From Thiocapsa marina 5811 (GTDB lineage Bacteria > Pseudomonadota > Gammaproteobacteria > Chromatiales > Chromatiaceae), in the NCBI RefSeq assembly GCF_000223985.1, contig NZ_AFWV01000019.1:23265-87264 (forward strand): DNA of 64,000 nucleotides, read 5' to 3'. Position numbers and translations under genes: made by a program. Shown one piece after another: positions 54,578 through 63,600 of this stretch; positions within the stretch are counted from its first letter, which is position 1, and every line of letters starts with the position of its first letter. Below the pieces are notes generated by a model that did not search any database, was not told the DNA's origin, and worked only from the letters and a program-made list of their open reading frames with translations.

Positions 54578-54736
54578 CTAAGGTGTCGCTGCGATCGACT
54601 GCAATTGAGCCCTGACGCGACAGGGAACCAACCAATCCCCGAAACCCGGCATGCGCCGCAGGGCAATGGTCGGGCGGTTCTTCACGCGCCCGTCGGCTTG
54701 GGGAAGCGGCGTCAGCGCCACGTCGCCCTCGTTCAC
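54578..54736 (-). pseudogene. truncated PemK/MazF-like toxin fragment
   Basis: From a GTG overlapping the upstream stop (GTGA) the frame reads [20 protein letters not shown] then [17 protein letters not shown] and stops after 52 residues. This matches only the first third of PemK-like toxins (NEGDI.LTPLPQADG..KNRP...LR.MP), so the rest is lost. It follows its antitoxin-like gene. Confidence 0.65.
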
Positions 54737-54951
54737 GGATATCTCACATCCGCCAGCCTGTACTCGGGTTCGTCGTCCCCATAGGCAAGAGCGAGGCTGG
54801 AGCCGGCGAGGTCGGACCACTGTGCACGATCGCCGTCCATCGAAGGCGACACCACTGTTACCAGTAGCCGAGCGTTGCTGGAAAGCTCGAACGGCTCGTC
54901 GAAAACGATTGACTGGCCGTCGAAATGGGCCTTTAGGGTAACGCTGGGCAT
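54733..54951 (-). CDS. antitoxin-like small protein
   Basis: This 72-aa protein (MPSVTLKAHFDGQSIVFDEPFELSSNARLLVTVVSPSMDGDRAQW...) has an N-terminal beta-rich segment of the type T..AHFDG..IV.DEP..L, common in small antitoxins, and an acidic tail (YGDDEPEYRLADVRYP). GTGA overlap with the truncated toxin fragment supports an original pair. Confidence 0.65.
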   Translation of the reverse strand: MPSVTLKAHFDGQSIVFDEPFELSSNARLLVTVVSPSMDGDRAQWSDLAGSSLALAYGDDEPEYRLADVRYP

Positions 54952-55190
54952 CGGGACCTCTTGGCAGCAAAAGGGGCTGGTTGCGAAAAAACGTGCCGGG
55001 ATCAGTTGATCCGTGTGCCCCGGTCAGGTCGACTTCCCACGTCTAAGTCACCCGTGTCGCGTCTGTCGCACCGTGTCGGTGGAAATCTAGCACAGGCGTG
55101 TGGGGTCTGCCGCGATCCAGGCCAGCGGGAGCGCATAGTACTGCGAGTCCTGACCCACGGGATGCCTACGCCCGGGTCGTGGCTGAAGCC

Positions 55191-55499
55191 TCAAAGCGTA
55201 CTAATCGAAACCTCATACACCCCCCCGATCACCACAAACTCATCCTCCCCCTTCAGCATCCCCGGCAACAACCGATTGAAGAAGAAGATCTTCGGCAGGG
55301 GCACCTCCGCGATCAGGATGTAGTCCCCGAACTCGTCGGCGCGCTCGCGGCTGCTGGTGAAGCTGTTGAGGTTGTTGAAGAGGACGCGGTAGCGCCCGCC
55401 GCCGAGGGTTTCGAGGATCTCGTGCTCGTCGATGCGGTTGATGCCGCGGTAGAGGCTGAGGTGGGTCTCTTCGGGGTGGGCCTGGAGGAGCTCGTACTG
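55191..55499 (-). pseudogene. draT: 3' fragment of draT (dinitrogenase reductase ADP-ribosyltransferase)
   Basis: On the minus strand, 102 codons read QYELLQAHPEETHLSLYRGI, NRIDEHEILETLGGGRYRVL, FNNLNSFTSSRERADEFGDY, IFFFNRLLPGMLKGEDEFVV and a stop. This is the C-terminal third of DraT, including the LYRG and FNNLNSFTSSRERADEFGD blocks. Upstream of 55500 the similarity stops abruptly. DraT switches nitrogenase off by ADP-ribosylating NifH, so the chromosome likely carried or carries nif genes. The break coincides with the edge of the integrase-bearing element. Confidence 0.75.
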
Positions 55500-55610
55500 A
55501 CAATTAGAGTCGCCCTCTCGGTCACGTCCAGGATAACCAAGGCCATCCTTGGAAACCGTCCGTCATCGCTTGGTAAACCCACGGATATCCCACGGGTGAG
55601 AAGGAAGTTC

Positions 55611-55629
55611 GGAGACATCAGATGTCTCC
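55611..55629. repeat. 19-bp palindrome near the integrase
   Basis: GGAGACATC-A-GATGTCTCC, perfect 9-bp arms, about 175 bp beyond the integrase stop. It is a candidate recombinase-related or terminator site. A second hairpin, CCAAGG-CCAT-CCTTGG, lies near 55539-55554. Confidence 0.5.
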
Positions 55630-55773
55630 GTTGGGCGTACTTGCAGTTAAGTTAATGATATATGTCGACGGACAGGCTCGACGGCATCCTCCTCTCCAGG
55701 TCTTCAAGGGTGTCGAAGGTCTCCAAGTGATCCTTTTTCTTGATCCATGTTGAATCTCTTAGAGGATCATAAG

Positions 55774-55799
55774 AGCCCGCGTTCGTGAGTCGGCGGGCT
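55774..55799 (-). terminator. weak terminator-like hairpin after the integrase
   Basis: AGCCCGC (55774-55780) pairs with GCGGGCT (55793-55799), 6 bp past the integrase stop. The minus-strand tail is CTTATG, so the T-run is poor. Confidence 0.4.
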
Positions 55800-55804
55800 T
55801 GGTG

Positions 55805-56974
55805 TCAATGTCCGGAGACAGTGATTCCGGTCACTTGCGCTGCTGCATCCGTTGCATCCAGTAGGGTCTGATTCGCCAAGTGCGCATAGCGCTCGGTCGT
55901 CGTCACCTTGGCATGTCCCAGCAGCTTCTGGACCTCGTAGATACTACGTCCGGCATTGACCAGTGCGGACGCGAACGAGTGACGTAGGTCATGGAGCCGC
56001 AGTCCCGGCATTCCCGCTTGCGTCCGAGCGGATGTCCAGCTTCCCCAGATCGATTTGAAGGGTTGCAGGGTCGACGGATTCGGAACCACATACGGGCAGT
56101 CCGGAAACCTGGGGACTGTCTCGAAGACCTCGATGGCCATTTTGGACAGGGGCACCTTCCGGGGCTTTCCGCTCTTGGTCAAGGGAATCCGCCATTCTCG
56201 GCGGTCCTGATCGATGTCCTCCCATTTGGCATCCAGAAGTTCCCGTTTGCGTGCTCCGGTGAGCAGCAATAGAGGCACGATGTAACGGAGCTGGGTGTTG
56301 CTGCTGTTGTTGACCGCCGTGATCAAGCGCTCCGTCTGCTCTGCTGTCAGGTAGACCTCCTTGATATTGTCGACCTCCAGCAGTGTGACATTGGCCGTGG
56401 GATTGACCTCCGCACCCGGAACGCCCCATCGCTTGGCGAGATTGAAGATCCGTCTGAGCACGCCGACCATGGCGTTGCAGTACGCTGGGCTCAATCCCGA
56501 AGCGGATTTCAGTTGATGCCAGGCCTGGATACTCTCGGCGTCGATCTCCGCCAGCCGATGACGTCCGAACTTGGGCAGGAGATGCAGACGGATGATGCCT
56601 TCATCGAAGTCCGGTCTACGTTTGGCGGTTTGGATGTGGGGCATGTAGCGCTCCCGGATCAGCTCCTCCAGGGTCGGGATCTGCTTTAAGCGCTTCTTCT
56701 CCTTACCTGGATCTTCGCCCAAGGTGATCTTGGCCTTGAGCTGGATCGCAGCCTTCTGGGCCTTCTCGAAGGAGACATCAGCAGCACTGCCGATCTTCTG
56801 GGCTCGGAGCCTTCCGAAGGGGTCACGATAGCGCAGATAGTACGTTTTGTTACCGGTGGCTCTGACCTCCAGGATGAAGCCTTGCAAGCTGTCGGAATAA
56901 AAATCCGTCTTTTGCTTGCCTTGGGCGCAGGTTGCGGTTCTCACAAAAGCGGCATCTAACCTTACGACAGGCAT
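55805..56974 (-). CDS. tyrosine integrase of an integrative element
   Basis: This 389-aa phage-type integrase has an N-terminal DUF4102-like arm-binding domain (KQKTDFYSDSLQGFILEVRATGNKTYYLRYRDPFGRLR), a SAM-like core-binding domain (about 100-190), and the catalytic domain: Arg in LLTGARKRELLDAKWEDID, HxxR in LRLHDLRHSFASALVNAG, and LGHAKVTTTERYAHL with the nucleophile Tyr. It marks an integrative element that extends right from about 55500. No tRNA gene lies next to it, so the attachment site is unclear; the neighbouring draT fragment suggests insertion there or an old rearrangement. Confidence 0.92.
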   Translation of the reverse strand: MPVVRLDAAFVRTATCAQGKQKTDFYSDSLQGFILEVRATGNKTYYLRYRDPFGRLRAQKIGSAADVSFEKAQKAAIQLKAKITLGEDPGKEKKRLKQIPTLEELIRERYMPHIQTAKRRPDFDEGIIRLHLLPKFGRHRLAEIDAESIQAWHQLKSASGLSPAYCNAMVGVLRRIFNLAKRWGVPGAEVNPTANVTLLEVDNIKEVYLTAEQTERLITAVNNSSNTQLRYIVPLLLLTGARKRELLDAKWEDIDQDRREWRIPLTKSGKPRKVPLSKMAIEVFETVPRFPDCPYVVPNPSTLQPFKSIWGSWTSARTQAGMPGLRLHDLRHSFASALVNAGRSIYEVQKLLGHAKVTTTERYAHLANQTLLDATDAAAQVTGITVSGH

Positions 56975-57272
56975 AGGTGTCTCCTGCCGATCTCACTCGG
57001 CACGTTGGGTTGATGGATGGGTGTGATGGCGAACGCACGACACAGCGGCCACCTGAGAGGGCGGCTCCGGGGGCATGGGGAACGTCAGGGGTCAGGCTCG
57101 GGGCTGGCCGTAGGGGGCTGTTTGGGGCGCTGAGGGGGCCGGGAGGGACCGAGGGACTCGGGTGGCCGGCGGTGCGACGCGGAGAGGCCCCGTCCGAGGA
57201 TCTGGGAACCTGAAAAGCTGAAATCCTGCGAACCTGGCCGTCCGTGGCCCGGTCCTCAGCCGTCTAGGCGGT

Positions 57273-59225
57273 CTATGCGGGCAACAAGCGGTAGATCTTT
57301 GCCCCCCGTGCCCCTACGGTACAGCTCCATTTATGCCCCGGTGAATGGTCCCCGGTATGCAGTTCCAAGACCTGCGTCACCACACGCTGACTGACGTGGG
57401 CACGATTCGCCGCCTCTTTGACGATGGCCATTTTGGTCTCGATGCCATCCTTGAGGCAGCCGAGGATGGCTTCGACGACAGGCTGACTTACCTTGGCCGA
57501 TTCGGTCTCCTTGACGGCCTCCAGATCGCCGTCGTCCAGGGACTCGACCGAGTCCAGCAGCTCCGCATAGCTCTGTCCTCGCACCGTGCTGTAGCGGTAA
57601 GCGGCTCGATCGAGGACATGTCCACGCTGTTTCTCGTTCTCGAAGGCCACCGTTTTGGTCTGGGTGTCCTCGTCCAACGATACCAACTCCAGAATATAAG
57701 CACAGTCGGCGTCGTCGACCATGTCACTGGTCCCGGCATACACCGATTTACCTTGTTCGTTCTTTTTCTTGTTGGTATGGGCCAACGCGATGCAGGTCCC
57801 GCCCTTCAAGATGAATTTTCGGATCAAGGTGTTGAAGCTCGACGAATTGGTCTTGTCCATCATGTTGGTAAACTTCTTCACCGTATCGAGGATGAGGACC
57901 GTACCCTTGGCCTGACCGGATTCGATCACATCCGGGATCACGCTCTTCAGGTTCGCCGATTCGAAACCATTGTAGCCGGGAGCAATCATGTGAAAGCCGT
58001 ACCGGGCCGCCAGTTCCGCCTTCACGGTCAAACCCTCCAGATTGTCGTCGACATTCACGTAGAAGACGCACTGTGGGTCGATGCGCTTCGCCCGGATCGC
58101 CTCGATCAACATCCTGAGAACGAGCAAGGTCTTGCCGGTGTTGGGTGCAGCGTAGAAGATCGTGTACTGCGCCATCAGCGCGACCTGGCCCAATAGGAAG
58201 ACCTGTCGACTGACCTCACGGCGAAGTTCGTCGACTCGGTCCTGCATGCTATAGCGAGCCAGAGGATGAGCTTGCGGTACCCTCTCCGGCGAGTCAGTCC
58301 CTTGAAACACCTCGGCCCCACACGTCGGGAACGTCTCGGTGGCGACCTGCCGCTCTGCACGTTCCGCCACGATGTTGTTGATGGTGCCCGCTGTCACGGG
58401 CGTCCCGGTGTAGCGGCCGAACGACTCCCACTTTGTTCGGAGCGCAGCCGATCCCGGATACTTGGCTCCTCGACTGCTCCATTGATCCCAGGCTCCGAAA
58501 CCCGCCTCGCTTCCTCCTGTTTCATGATGAATCGCCATTCCGATAGACATCCAGTCCTCGTATGACTCGTCGGGGTCCGGTTGCCCCAGGACGGACTCCA
58601 ACGTTCCAATGATCAAATCATCGTCATCGCTGGGCTTGATTGCGGGCCTGACCTCGGGAGGCCGTGGAGCCTGACGTCCGTTGTGGTGGAAGACGGCATC
58701 GATGAAGTCCTGACCCACGTCGGGTAGATCATCGACATGGTCCACGTCCATGTAGACCAGCTCCTTGCCGGTGCTCGGTGCCAGAACGACCATCGCCCGT
58801 CCCGTTTTGACGTCGATGCGCTCCGGATGCTCTTCCGTGGAATGGCTATCGGACTTCGCGTAGATCCCCGGAGCACGACGATAATAGTGATGGCAACCTT
58901 TTGCGGTCCCCATGACCATTGCCGGCGTGACATCGAAGGCCTCTTCGAGTTGCGCCAACGCCGCTTCTGCTTGCTCGGTATCGGCGTCGAACACGATCAA
59001 CTTGTCACCGACGATACAGCCAACTTCATGGTCCGGATGCTGTTTCCAATATGCCAAAATCCTTTCGCGAGACAACCCAGAATTCCAAGGATCCCACATC
59101 ACGGCGGTGCGTTTCGTGCCCGGCAGAACCGGGATGATGGACGAACCGCGATCAAACCAGTAAAGAGCAGCTTGACCATAGTCGGTTGGGACTTCGTCAG
59201 GCGAACACGACTTATCATAACTCAT
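57273..59225 (-). CDS. primase-polymerase/AAA replication protein
   Basis: Starting at MSYDKSCSPDEVPTDYGQAALYWFDRG, the 650-aa protein has an N-terminal prim-pol domain (IIPVLPGTKRTAVMWDPWNSGLSRERILAYWKQHPDHEVGCIVGDKLIVFDADTE, with the DAD acidic motif, and ATP/His region KGCHHYYRR). A PriCT-like segment follows (ESYEDWMSIGMAIHHETGGSEAGFGAWDQWSSRG), then a RepA/AAA_25 ATPase (FYAAPNTGKTLLVLRMLIEA Walker A, GTVLILDTVKKF Walker B, CIALAHTNKKK). It probably starts or drives replication of the element. An array of repeats lies upstream. Confidence 0.85.
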   Translation of the reverse strand: MSYDKSCSPDEVPTDYGQAALYWFDRGSSIIPVLPGTKRTAVMWDPWNSGLSRERILAYWKQHPDHEVGCIVGDKLIVFDADTEQAEAALAQLEEAFDVTPAMVMGTAKGCHHYYRRAPGIYAKSDSHSTEEHPERIDVKTGRAMVVLAPSTGKELVYMDVDHVDDLPDVGQDFIDAVFHHNGRQAPRPPEVRPAIKPSDDDDLIIGTLESVLGQPDPDESYEDWMSIGMAIHHETGGSEAGFGAWDQWSSRGAKYPGSAALRTKWESFGRYTGTPVTAGTINNIVAERAERQVATETFPTCGAEVFQGTDSPERVPQAHPLARYSMQDRVDELRREVSRQVFLLGQVALMAQYTIFYAAPNTGKTLLVLRMLIEAIRAKRIDPQCVFYVNVDDNLEGLTVKAELAARYGFHMIAPGYNGFESANLKSVIPDVIESGQAKGTVLILDTVKKFTNMMDKTNSSSFNTLIRKFILKGGTCIALAHTNKKKNEQGKSVYAGTSDMVDDADCAYILELVSLDEDTQTKTVAFENEKQRGHVLDRAAYRYSTVRGQSYAELLDSVESLDDGDLEAVKETESAKVSQPVVEAILGCLKDGIETKMAIVKEAANRAHVSQRVVTQVLELHTGDHSPGHKWSCTVGARGAKIYRLLPA

Positions 59226-59394
59226 AACGATCAACCCTAAATGAGTGTAACGCAAAAAGAAATGCGCGACCTCACAGAGGGGTGGCGAGAAACCTTACTC
59301 ACCTAAGTTGATTTAAATAATTGATGTCGTTTTCTCTTCGCAAAATCCAAAAATTAGATACTCAGCTTCCCGCATCCCATGGAGCGGTCGCTTC

Positions 59395-59415
59395 CAGACG
59401 GCCGTTAGCCGTCTG
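59395..59415. other. hairpin in the non-coding stretch 59226-59764
   Basis: CAGACGGC-CGTTA-GCCGTCTG, a perfect 8-bp stem. Nothing else in this 540-bp AT-richer stretch looks like a gene; an open frame at 59439-59693 has no ribosome site or family resemblance. Confidence 0.55.
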
Positions 59416-59764
59416 ACGATTAGTGTAGTGATCCACGCGTGGATGGCAAGGCCCAGAAAGCAAGAAAATGCGGTTCGGTCGTCTTTCATCGAGCGGTGAA
59501 AGAGTTACGGCCTTTAGGCTTATTCGCGTTCATTGAAGCGACGACAGCATCCTTGTTAAAGCGCTTTGGACAGTATCCTTTCGCATTGAAGCTAAAGGTC
59601 GTTGGCTTCATCGTTTTTTTATTAAGGCTAACGTGCGTTGGCAGTTGCCGCCGTCTTAAGGCCAACAATCGAAAGACCCATCGGAGAGTCTAGGTGTCGC
59701 TTTTCTCCATGGTTAGAAGAAGCCGAGTTGCGATGTCTCCCCGTGGACCCCTCTGAGCTTCGCA

Positions 59765-60330
59765 GGATTTCAGGTTTTCAGGTCCCGAGGCGAAATCCTG
59801 AACCGCTCCGGAGTCCGGGGCACCTTCTGAAATCCTGAAAATCTGAAATCCTGATGCCCCTCATGGCACCACAGCCAGCTTTTCAGGTTTGCAGATCCCC
59901 AGGTGAAATCCTGGACTGCTCCGGTGGCTGGGAGGCGACCCGGAACCTCTCGGGAGACCGGGGTGCCCCCCTGAGAACCTGAAAATCTGAAATCCTGAAA
60001 ACCTGATGCCCTCCATGGCACCACTGCCGGCTTTTCAGGGTTCGAGGTTGAAATCCTGGACCCGATGGTGGAACCCTCCCGGTTCCCAGGTCCCACTGAA
60101 ATCCTGAAAACCTGATGCCCTCCATGGCACCACTGCAGCTTTTCAGGTTCGCAGCTTCGCAGGTTTTCAGGGTCCCGAGGGTGAAATCCTGGACCCACGT
60201 TGGAGCTGCGAGGGCACTCGGAGCCCCCAGGTCCCCAGGTGCCCACTGAAATCCTGCAAACCTGAAAACCTCATGCCCCCATGGCACCACTGCAGCTCCG
60301 CAGGATTTCAGGTTCTCATGCGGCTCAAGC
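59765..60330. repeat. iteron-like repeat array
   Basis: Four units share ATGCCC-CATGGCACCAC, near 59852, 60004, 60112 and 60271. Each is flanked by GAAATCCTGAAAA or CCTGAAAACCTGA on the left and CAGCTTTTCAGG or CAGGATTTCAGG on the right, so each is a long imperfect inverted repeat. Spacing is uneven (152, 108 and 159 bp). Extra CAGG-type words fill the gaps. It lies between a replication gene and ardB, in keeping with an origin or partition site. Confidence 0.7.
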
Positions 60331-60378
60331 CGCAAACCGGCTCCGGAGCCGGTTGCCCAGTCCGGGGCCGTCTCAGCC

Positions 60379-60783
60379 TCAGTCGGTGGCCCGAAGGATG
60401 TCCTCCGCTTCGGGATGATCGTAGACATACACCCGCAGTCGGTGGTACTGCTCGGCACACCTGCATGCCAAACCCTGATCTTTCTGGAAACTCAGGTTGC
60501 TGTAGGTATACAGGCAGCAGGTGATCCCGAAGGCATCGGCCGACAGCGACCCCTCGAAGCCGTTCTCGCAGATCACCGAGAAGGTCGCCTTGACATCCGG
60601 AGCCATGTAGAAGCCTTGGTTGTCGAGTGCCCAGAAGGCCCAGTAACCACCTCCATAGTCGGCACTGAGACGGTCGGCGACGGTATAGATCGTCGGCTCC
60701 ACCGGATAGGAGAAGTAGCGCCCGAAGATCTCGGCGGCATGGCGAACCCGTTTCTCGGCCGGTACCATCATACGTGTCATCAT
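60379..60783 (-). CDS. ardB: ArdB/KlcA-family antirestriction protein
   Basis: This 134-aa protein contains the family pattern: FGRYFSYPVEPTIYTVADRLSADYGGGYWAFWALDNQGFYMAPD, then NGFEGSLSADAFGITCCLYTYSNLSF and YHRLRVYVYDHPEAEDILRATD. ArdB/KlcA proteins counter type I restriction and help mobile elements establish in new hosts. It supports the view that this stretch is a transferable element. The start could be MMTRMM or the nearby MVPAEK; neither affects the domain. Confidence 0.85.
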   Translation of the reverse strand: MMTRMMVPAEKRVRHAAEIFGRYFSYPVEPTIYTVADRLSADYGGGYWAFWALDNQGFYMAPDVKATFSVICENGFEGSLSADAFGITCCLYTYSNLSFQKDQGLACRCAEQYHRLRVYVYDHPEAEDILRATD

Positions 60784-60868
60784 TGTGTCTCTCCTGCCCC
60801 TTCCTCCGGACGCACGCTAGCCTCAGCGATGAAGCTGATCCGGAGTAAAGGGGCTTAGGGGTTTAGGT

Positions 60869-61026
60869 TCAGCTCACGGCGTACCAAACGATTCCGGTCA
60901 GGATTAAGGCCGCCACGAAGAATCCCGGATCGATCCAGAGCATGAAACCCAGTGCGATGAGGGCCATTCCCCGTGTCTTGGGGGATTCAAGGCAATCAGC
61001 AGCAGCACTCCGGCAGGAATTCTCAT
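60869..61026 (-). pseudogene. small membrane protein gene, frameshifted at a C-run
   Basis: An ATG at 61024-61026 overlaps the upstream stop (ATGA) and starts MRIPAGVLLLIALNPP. The sensible continuation, KTRGMALIALGFMLWIDPGF then FVAALILTGIVWYAVS, is in another frame. The shift falls at a five-C run (60980-60984, minus-strand sense), and the total span of 158 nt lacks one base. It may be a true frameshift, a sequencing slip, or separate translation from the ATG at 60967. Confidence 0.5.
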
Positions 61027-61475
61027 CGGGTTGCCTTCGTCGGTGGAACCTGGATCTCGGTCCCGGCATCGATGAGCTTCTGCATCTCGCTCAGGAAGTC
61101 CCCGGAATCTGACTTTCTATGTCCTCCGGTCTCCAGGGTCTCTACGAGACCTTCGGCTTTCAGGACCGCCAGCAGAAATCCCGGAGTATTCGCCGATTTG
61201 CCCTTGCAGACCCCTGCCCGCTTGAGAGTCCCCGCCGTGACCGGGGCATCGGTGTCCAGGACCGGCTGAACGGCACTCCAAGGCACCCATTCACGCCCGA
61301 AGAGCCCTCCTCCGGTATTGCCCCAGATCCTGATGTGTAGGGCTTTCTCGGAGTCGCAGCCGAGATGATAGGCAAGGGTGGATGCCCCCGAGAGGCTAGG
61401 GCACGTCCCGACCTTGAGGATTCTCATGTCTCCGGCTGGTTTGCTTGAGGGCTTGGAAGATTTTCGTGTTGCCAT
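61023..61475 (-). CDS. hypothetical protein of the integrative element
   Basis: Starting at MATRKSSKPSSKPAGDMRILKVGTCPSLSGASTLAYHLGCDSE, the 150-aa protein has a basic start, then a compact region with IRIWGNTGGGLFGREWVPWSAV and a helical end with FLSEMQKLID. I do not recognise the family. It is coupled to the next small gene by ATGA. GC and codon use match the element. Confidence 0.6.
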   Translation of the reverse strand: MATRKSSKPSSKPAGDMRILKVGTCPSLSGASTLAYHLGCDSEKALHIRIWGNTGGGLFGREWVPWSAVQPVLDTDAPVTAGTLKRAGVCKGKSANTPGFLLAVLKAEGLVETLETGGHRKSDSGDFLSEMQKLIDAGTEIQVPPTKATR

Positions 61476-61529
61476 TGGTGATGCTCCCGGTTGCGTTAAT
61501 ATCATATAAGGTGGACGATTGACCGCAGT

Positions 61530-61862
61530 TCAGAGATTCGCCTCGATGCAGGCTCGGAGATCTCCTTGGATCCAAGGGGCATCGGGGATGAAGACGACGA
61601 GAGCGAAGTCGTTGTTGGGAATGAAAACGGCCTTGAAATAGCCCTCGATGAGCTGAATGGCTTCCCAAGGTATATCCTGAAGGCGGTGATTGCCCCAAAC
61701 CGGGGAATCGACGTCCTCGGGCTCGATGAGGACCACGTAGCCCTCGTCCTCGGGGTCGTACTCCGGGTGACTGAAGGACTGGATGGCGTCCCGAATCAGG
61801 GGATATACGGGGTCACTTTTCTGAAGGCGTGACAGATCGTCGTGCGATGTGAAGCGCAGCAT
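61530..61862 (-). CDS. hypothetical acidic protein of the integrative element
   Basis: This 110-aa protein (MLRFTSHDDLSRLQKSDPVYPLIRDAIQSFSHPEYDPEDEGYVVLIEPEDVDSP...) has an acidic centre and a beta-alpha-beta feel (YVVLIEPED, FKAVFIPNNDFALVVFIPD). No family is recognised. A terminator lies just upstream on the same strand, so it likely has its own promoter. It is 54 bp upstream of the 150-aa gene. Confidence 0.6.
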   Translation of the reverse strand: MLRFTSHDDLSRLQKSDPVYPLIRDAIQSFSHPEYDPEDEGYVVLIEPEDVDSPVWGNHRLQDIPWEAIQLIEGYFKAVFIPNNDFALVVFIPDAPWIQGDLRACIEANL

Positions 61863-61882
61863 GGTATTTTCTCCATAGGCAT

Positions 61883-61906
61883 AAAAAAACCCGCCGAGTG
61901 GCGGGT
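61883..61906 (-). terminator. rho-independent terminator
   Basis: On the minus strand, ACCCGCC-ACTC-GGCGGGT is followed by TTTTTTT (61883-61889). It ends transcription from the gene at 62083-62607. Confidence 0.85.
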
Positions 61907-62082
61907 CTGAGATGGTAGGGCAGTAGATGCCCTTTATTGGTGAGCCGTGTTAGGGGCTTGTCGTAGTCGACATTAAGCTTCTAAAGGACACATATGAAGT
62001 GTACCATTAGGATGGACTCAGGTGCGTCTGAGCACGGGGAAAGCTTAGCAGAAAACAAACCTCTTTTAGCTACGATAAAGCT

Positions 62083-62607
62083 TCATAGGTCAGATGGGTC
62101 AAGTTGACTCTCCTTGTAACGGTCGAGGATTCCAAGCGTAGAACCTTCATCTCTGTAGCTGACTGAACATCTAGCGGCTGAATACACTGGCGGTGCAATT
62201 GCAATAGATAGCGATGTGCCGTTGTCTGTCAGCCAAAAATATTGAGTTGCTCTGCCACCCATAAGGGCAGTATATTCAAACGTGATAACCTGCCCGAAGG
62301 TGACGGACAGTTCGGGGATAACCTGATCACATGGCACATCAATCCATGCGTCAATCTGTAGTAGCCGCCCTTCAAACATAGTAATTGACACGTCAGCAAC
62401 CTTGCCGAGTAGCGTCCTCTCTTTATCTTTAAGCCGACATATATTAAATTCAGCTTCTATGCAATCATCTATTCCAATCGCTCGAAGCTGGTTGTGTGTC
62501 ATGCCAAATTCTAAATCCTTGAAACCGCTGATACTCGCAGCGGCAGCAGTCCCTATCAGTACAAACGCTGACGCGGATGCGATCAATCGCCATAACGAAG
62601 TTTTCAT
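62083..62607 (-). CDS. hypothetical exported protein
   Basis: Starting at MKTSLWRLIASASAFVLIGTAAAASISGFKDLEFGMTHNQLRAIG, the 174-aa protein has a clear Sec signal peptide. The mature part contains two Cys pairs (DDCIEAEFNICRL; DVPCDQV; ARCSVSY) that could form disulfides, and beta-strand rich stretches. The motif F.DLEFGMT...L..IG is seen in many small exported proteins of unknown function. The start at 62625 would add six residues. The DNA is AT-richer than the core chromosome. Confidence 0.6.
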   Translation of the reverse strand: MKTSLWRLIASASAFVLIGTAAAASISGFKDLEFGMTHNQLRAIGIDDCIEAEFNICRLKDKERTLLGKVADVSITMFEGRLLQIDAWIDVPCDQVIPELSVTFGQVITFEYTALMGGRATQYFWLTDNGTSLSIAIAPPVYSAARCSVSYRDEGSTLGILDRYKESQLDPSDL

Positions 62608-62703
62608 CTTTTTTGTCGCCCTCATGATTTCGGTTATTTCTTTACTACCTGCGCGCGGCCGCACATCGAGCAGGCGGTTTACTGTCGGCCAGCTTATACA
62701 CAA

Positions 62704-63124
62704 TTAACTGTAAATACTGATTCGCGAGGTCTGCCGAACAAGCGTTTATCCGCCGTGCGCTTGGCAGAGATCCCTGATGCTGGGGAGACGAACATCGGGC
62801 AAGGAGGATAAAAAAGAAGGGGCAAGTTGATTCATATTACTCAATGAGATCCAAATCCCACAGACTCGAAGCAAGACACAAAAAGCCGACCCCCCCCCAA
62901 ATCGCTCCAGGCAGTTCGGCTTGCTCTGACGCTCGCTTCCTCCGTCACGTGTGCGGCGGGGCATGGGGCGCAAGCACAGCAGAAATTGTGCCTGGCCCCT
63001 TTTCCCCTAATATCATAAGCCGCGAGGGAAATGGTATAAATAGTAAAGTGTCACCGTAATTCCCAACATTTTTAACTTGTTTTTGAATCCTCACTTTTCC
63101 CGCTTCTTTATAGCCTTAATGTCA
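62704..63124. other. non-coding stretch
   Basis: About 420 bp with no convincing gene. The short open frames here have no ribosome site and no family resemblance, and base composition becomes AT-rich toward the right. The start of the exported protein gene at 62607 lies just to its left. Confidence 0.5.
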
Positions 63125-63583
63125 TCATAATTTTATTAATTGCCCCCCCTGAATAATGTGGAGAATAGCCAATAAAAACCCGAGAGAAATTGTTGCAAGC
63201 CGCGCATAATGCCCCTTCTCTTCTATCGGGCTATTTGCCCACCCCTTAATAAAGTGAGCCAGCAGGAATAGAATGATTCCCAAAAAGAATGTTAACTTTC
63301 TTGGATAAAAACCCTCACTCCAGAGAAAAATAAATCCAAGACCTAATATTATCACGGAAAATATATACAAAAGCCAAGAAAAAATTATTGCAGGCATCCT
63401 CAATTTTAAAACAAAATATTTGGCTTTTTCATGGTTGTGAAAATGCTTTATGCCATAAGTAATCGATATGGCAAATATGAATACGACAAATAAGAGTGCC
63501 CCGATATCGTAAAGCGCCTCGTCTCTTCCTGAGCAACTCGAAAGCAGTGTTAAAGCAGAAACAATACCAATCAAGCGAACCAT
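63125..63583 (-). CDS. hypothetical multi-pass membrane lipoprotein-like protein
   Basis: This 152-aa protein starts MVRLIGIVSALTLLSSCSGRDEALYD, in which LSSC is a possible lipobox. Then come four hydrophobic helices (LLFVVFIFAISITYG; PAIIFSWLLYIFSVIILGLGFIFLW; LTFFLGIILFLLAHFI; ATISLGFLLAILHII). I do not recognise a family. It is 17 bp from the next small membrane protein and probably in one operon with it. The DNA is strongly AT-rich, indicating recent acquisition. Confidence 0.6.
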   Translation of the reverse strand: MVRLIGIVSALTLLSSCSGRDEALYDIGALLFVVFIFAISITYGIKHFHNHEKAKYFVLKLRMPAIIFSWLLYIFSVIILGLGFIFLWSEGFYPRKLTFFLGIILFLLAHFIKGWANSPIEEKGHYARLATISLGFLLAILHIIQGGQLIKL

Positions 63584-63600
63584 ATCATTTTCTCCAACTA

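Noticed and set aside
59439..59693. 84-codon open frame near the repeat array
   Set aside because: No ribosome site, no recognisable family and atypical composition; left as non-coding.
59765..60330. CRISPR array
   Set aside because: Unit spacing is uneven, the units are long imperfect inverted repeats, the spacers are not uniform, and no cas genes are present.
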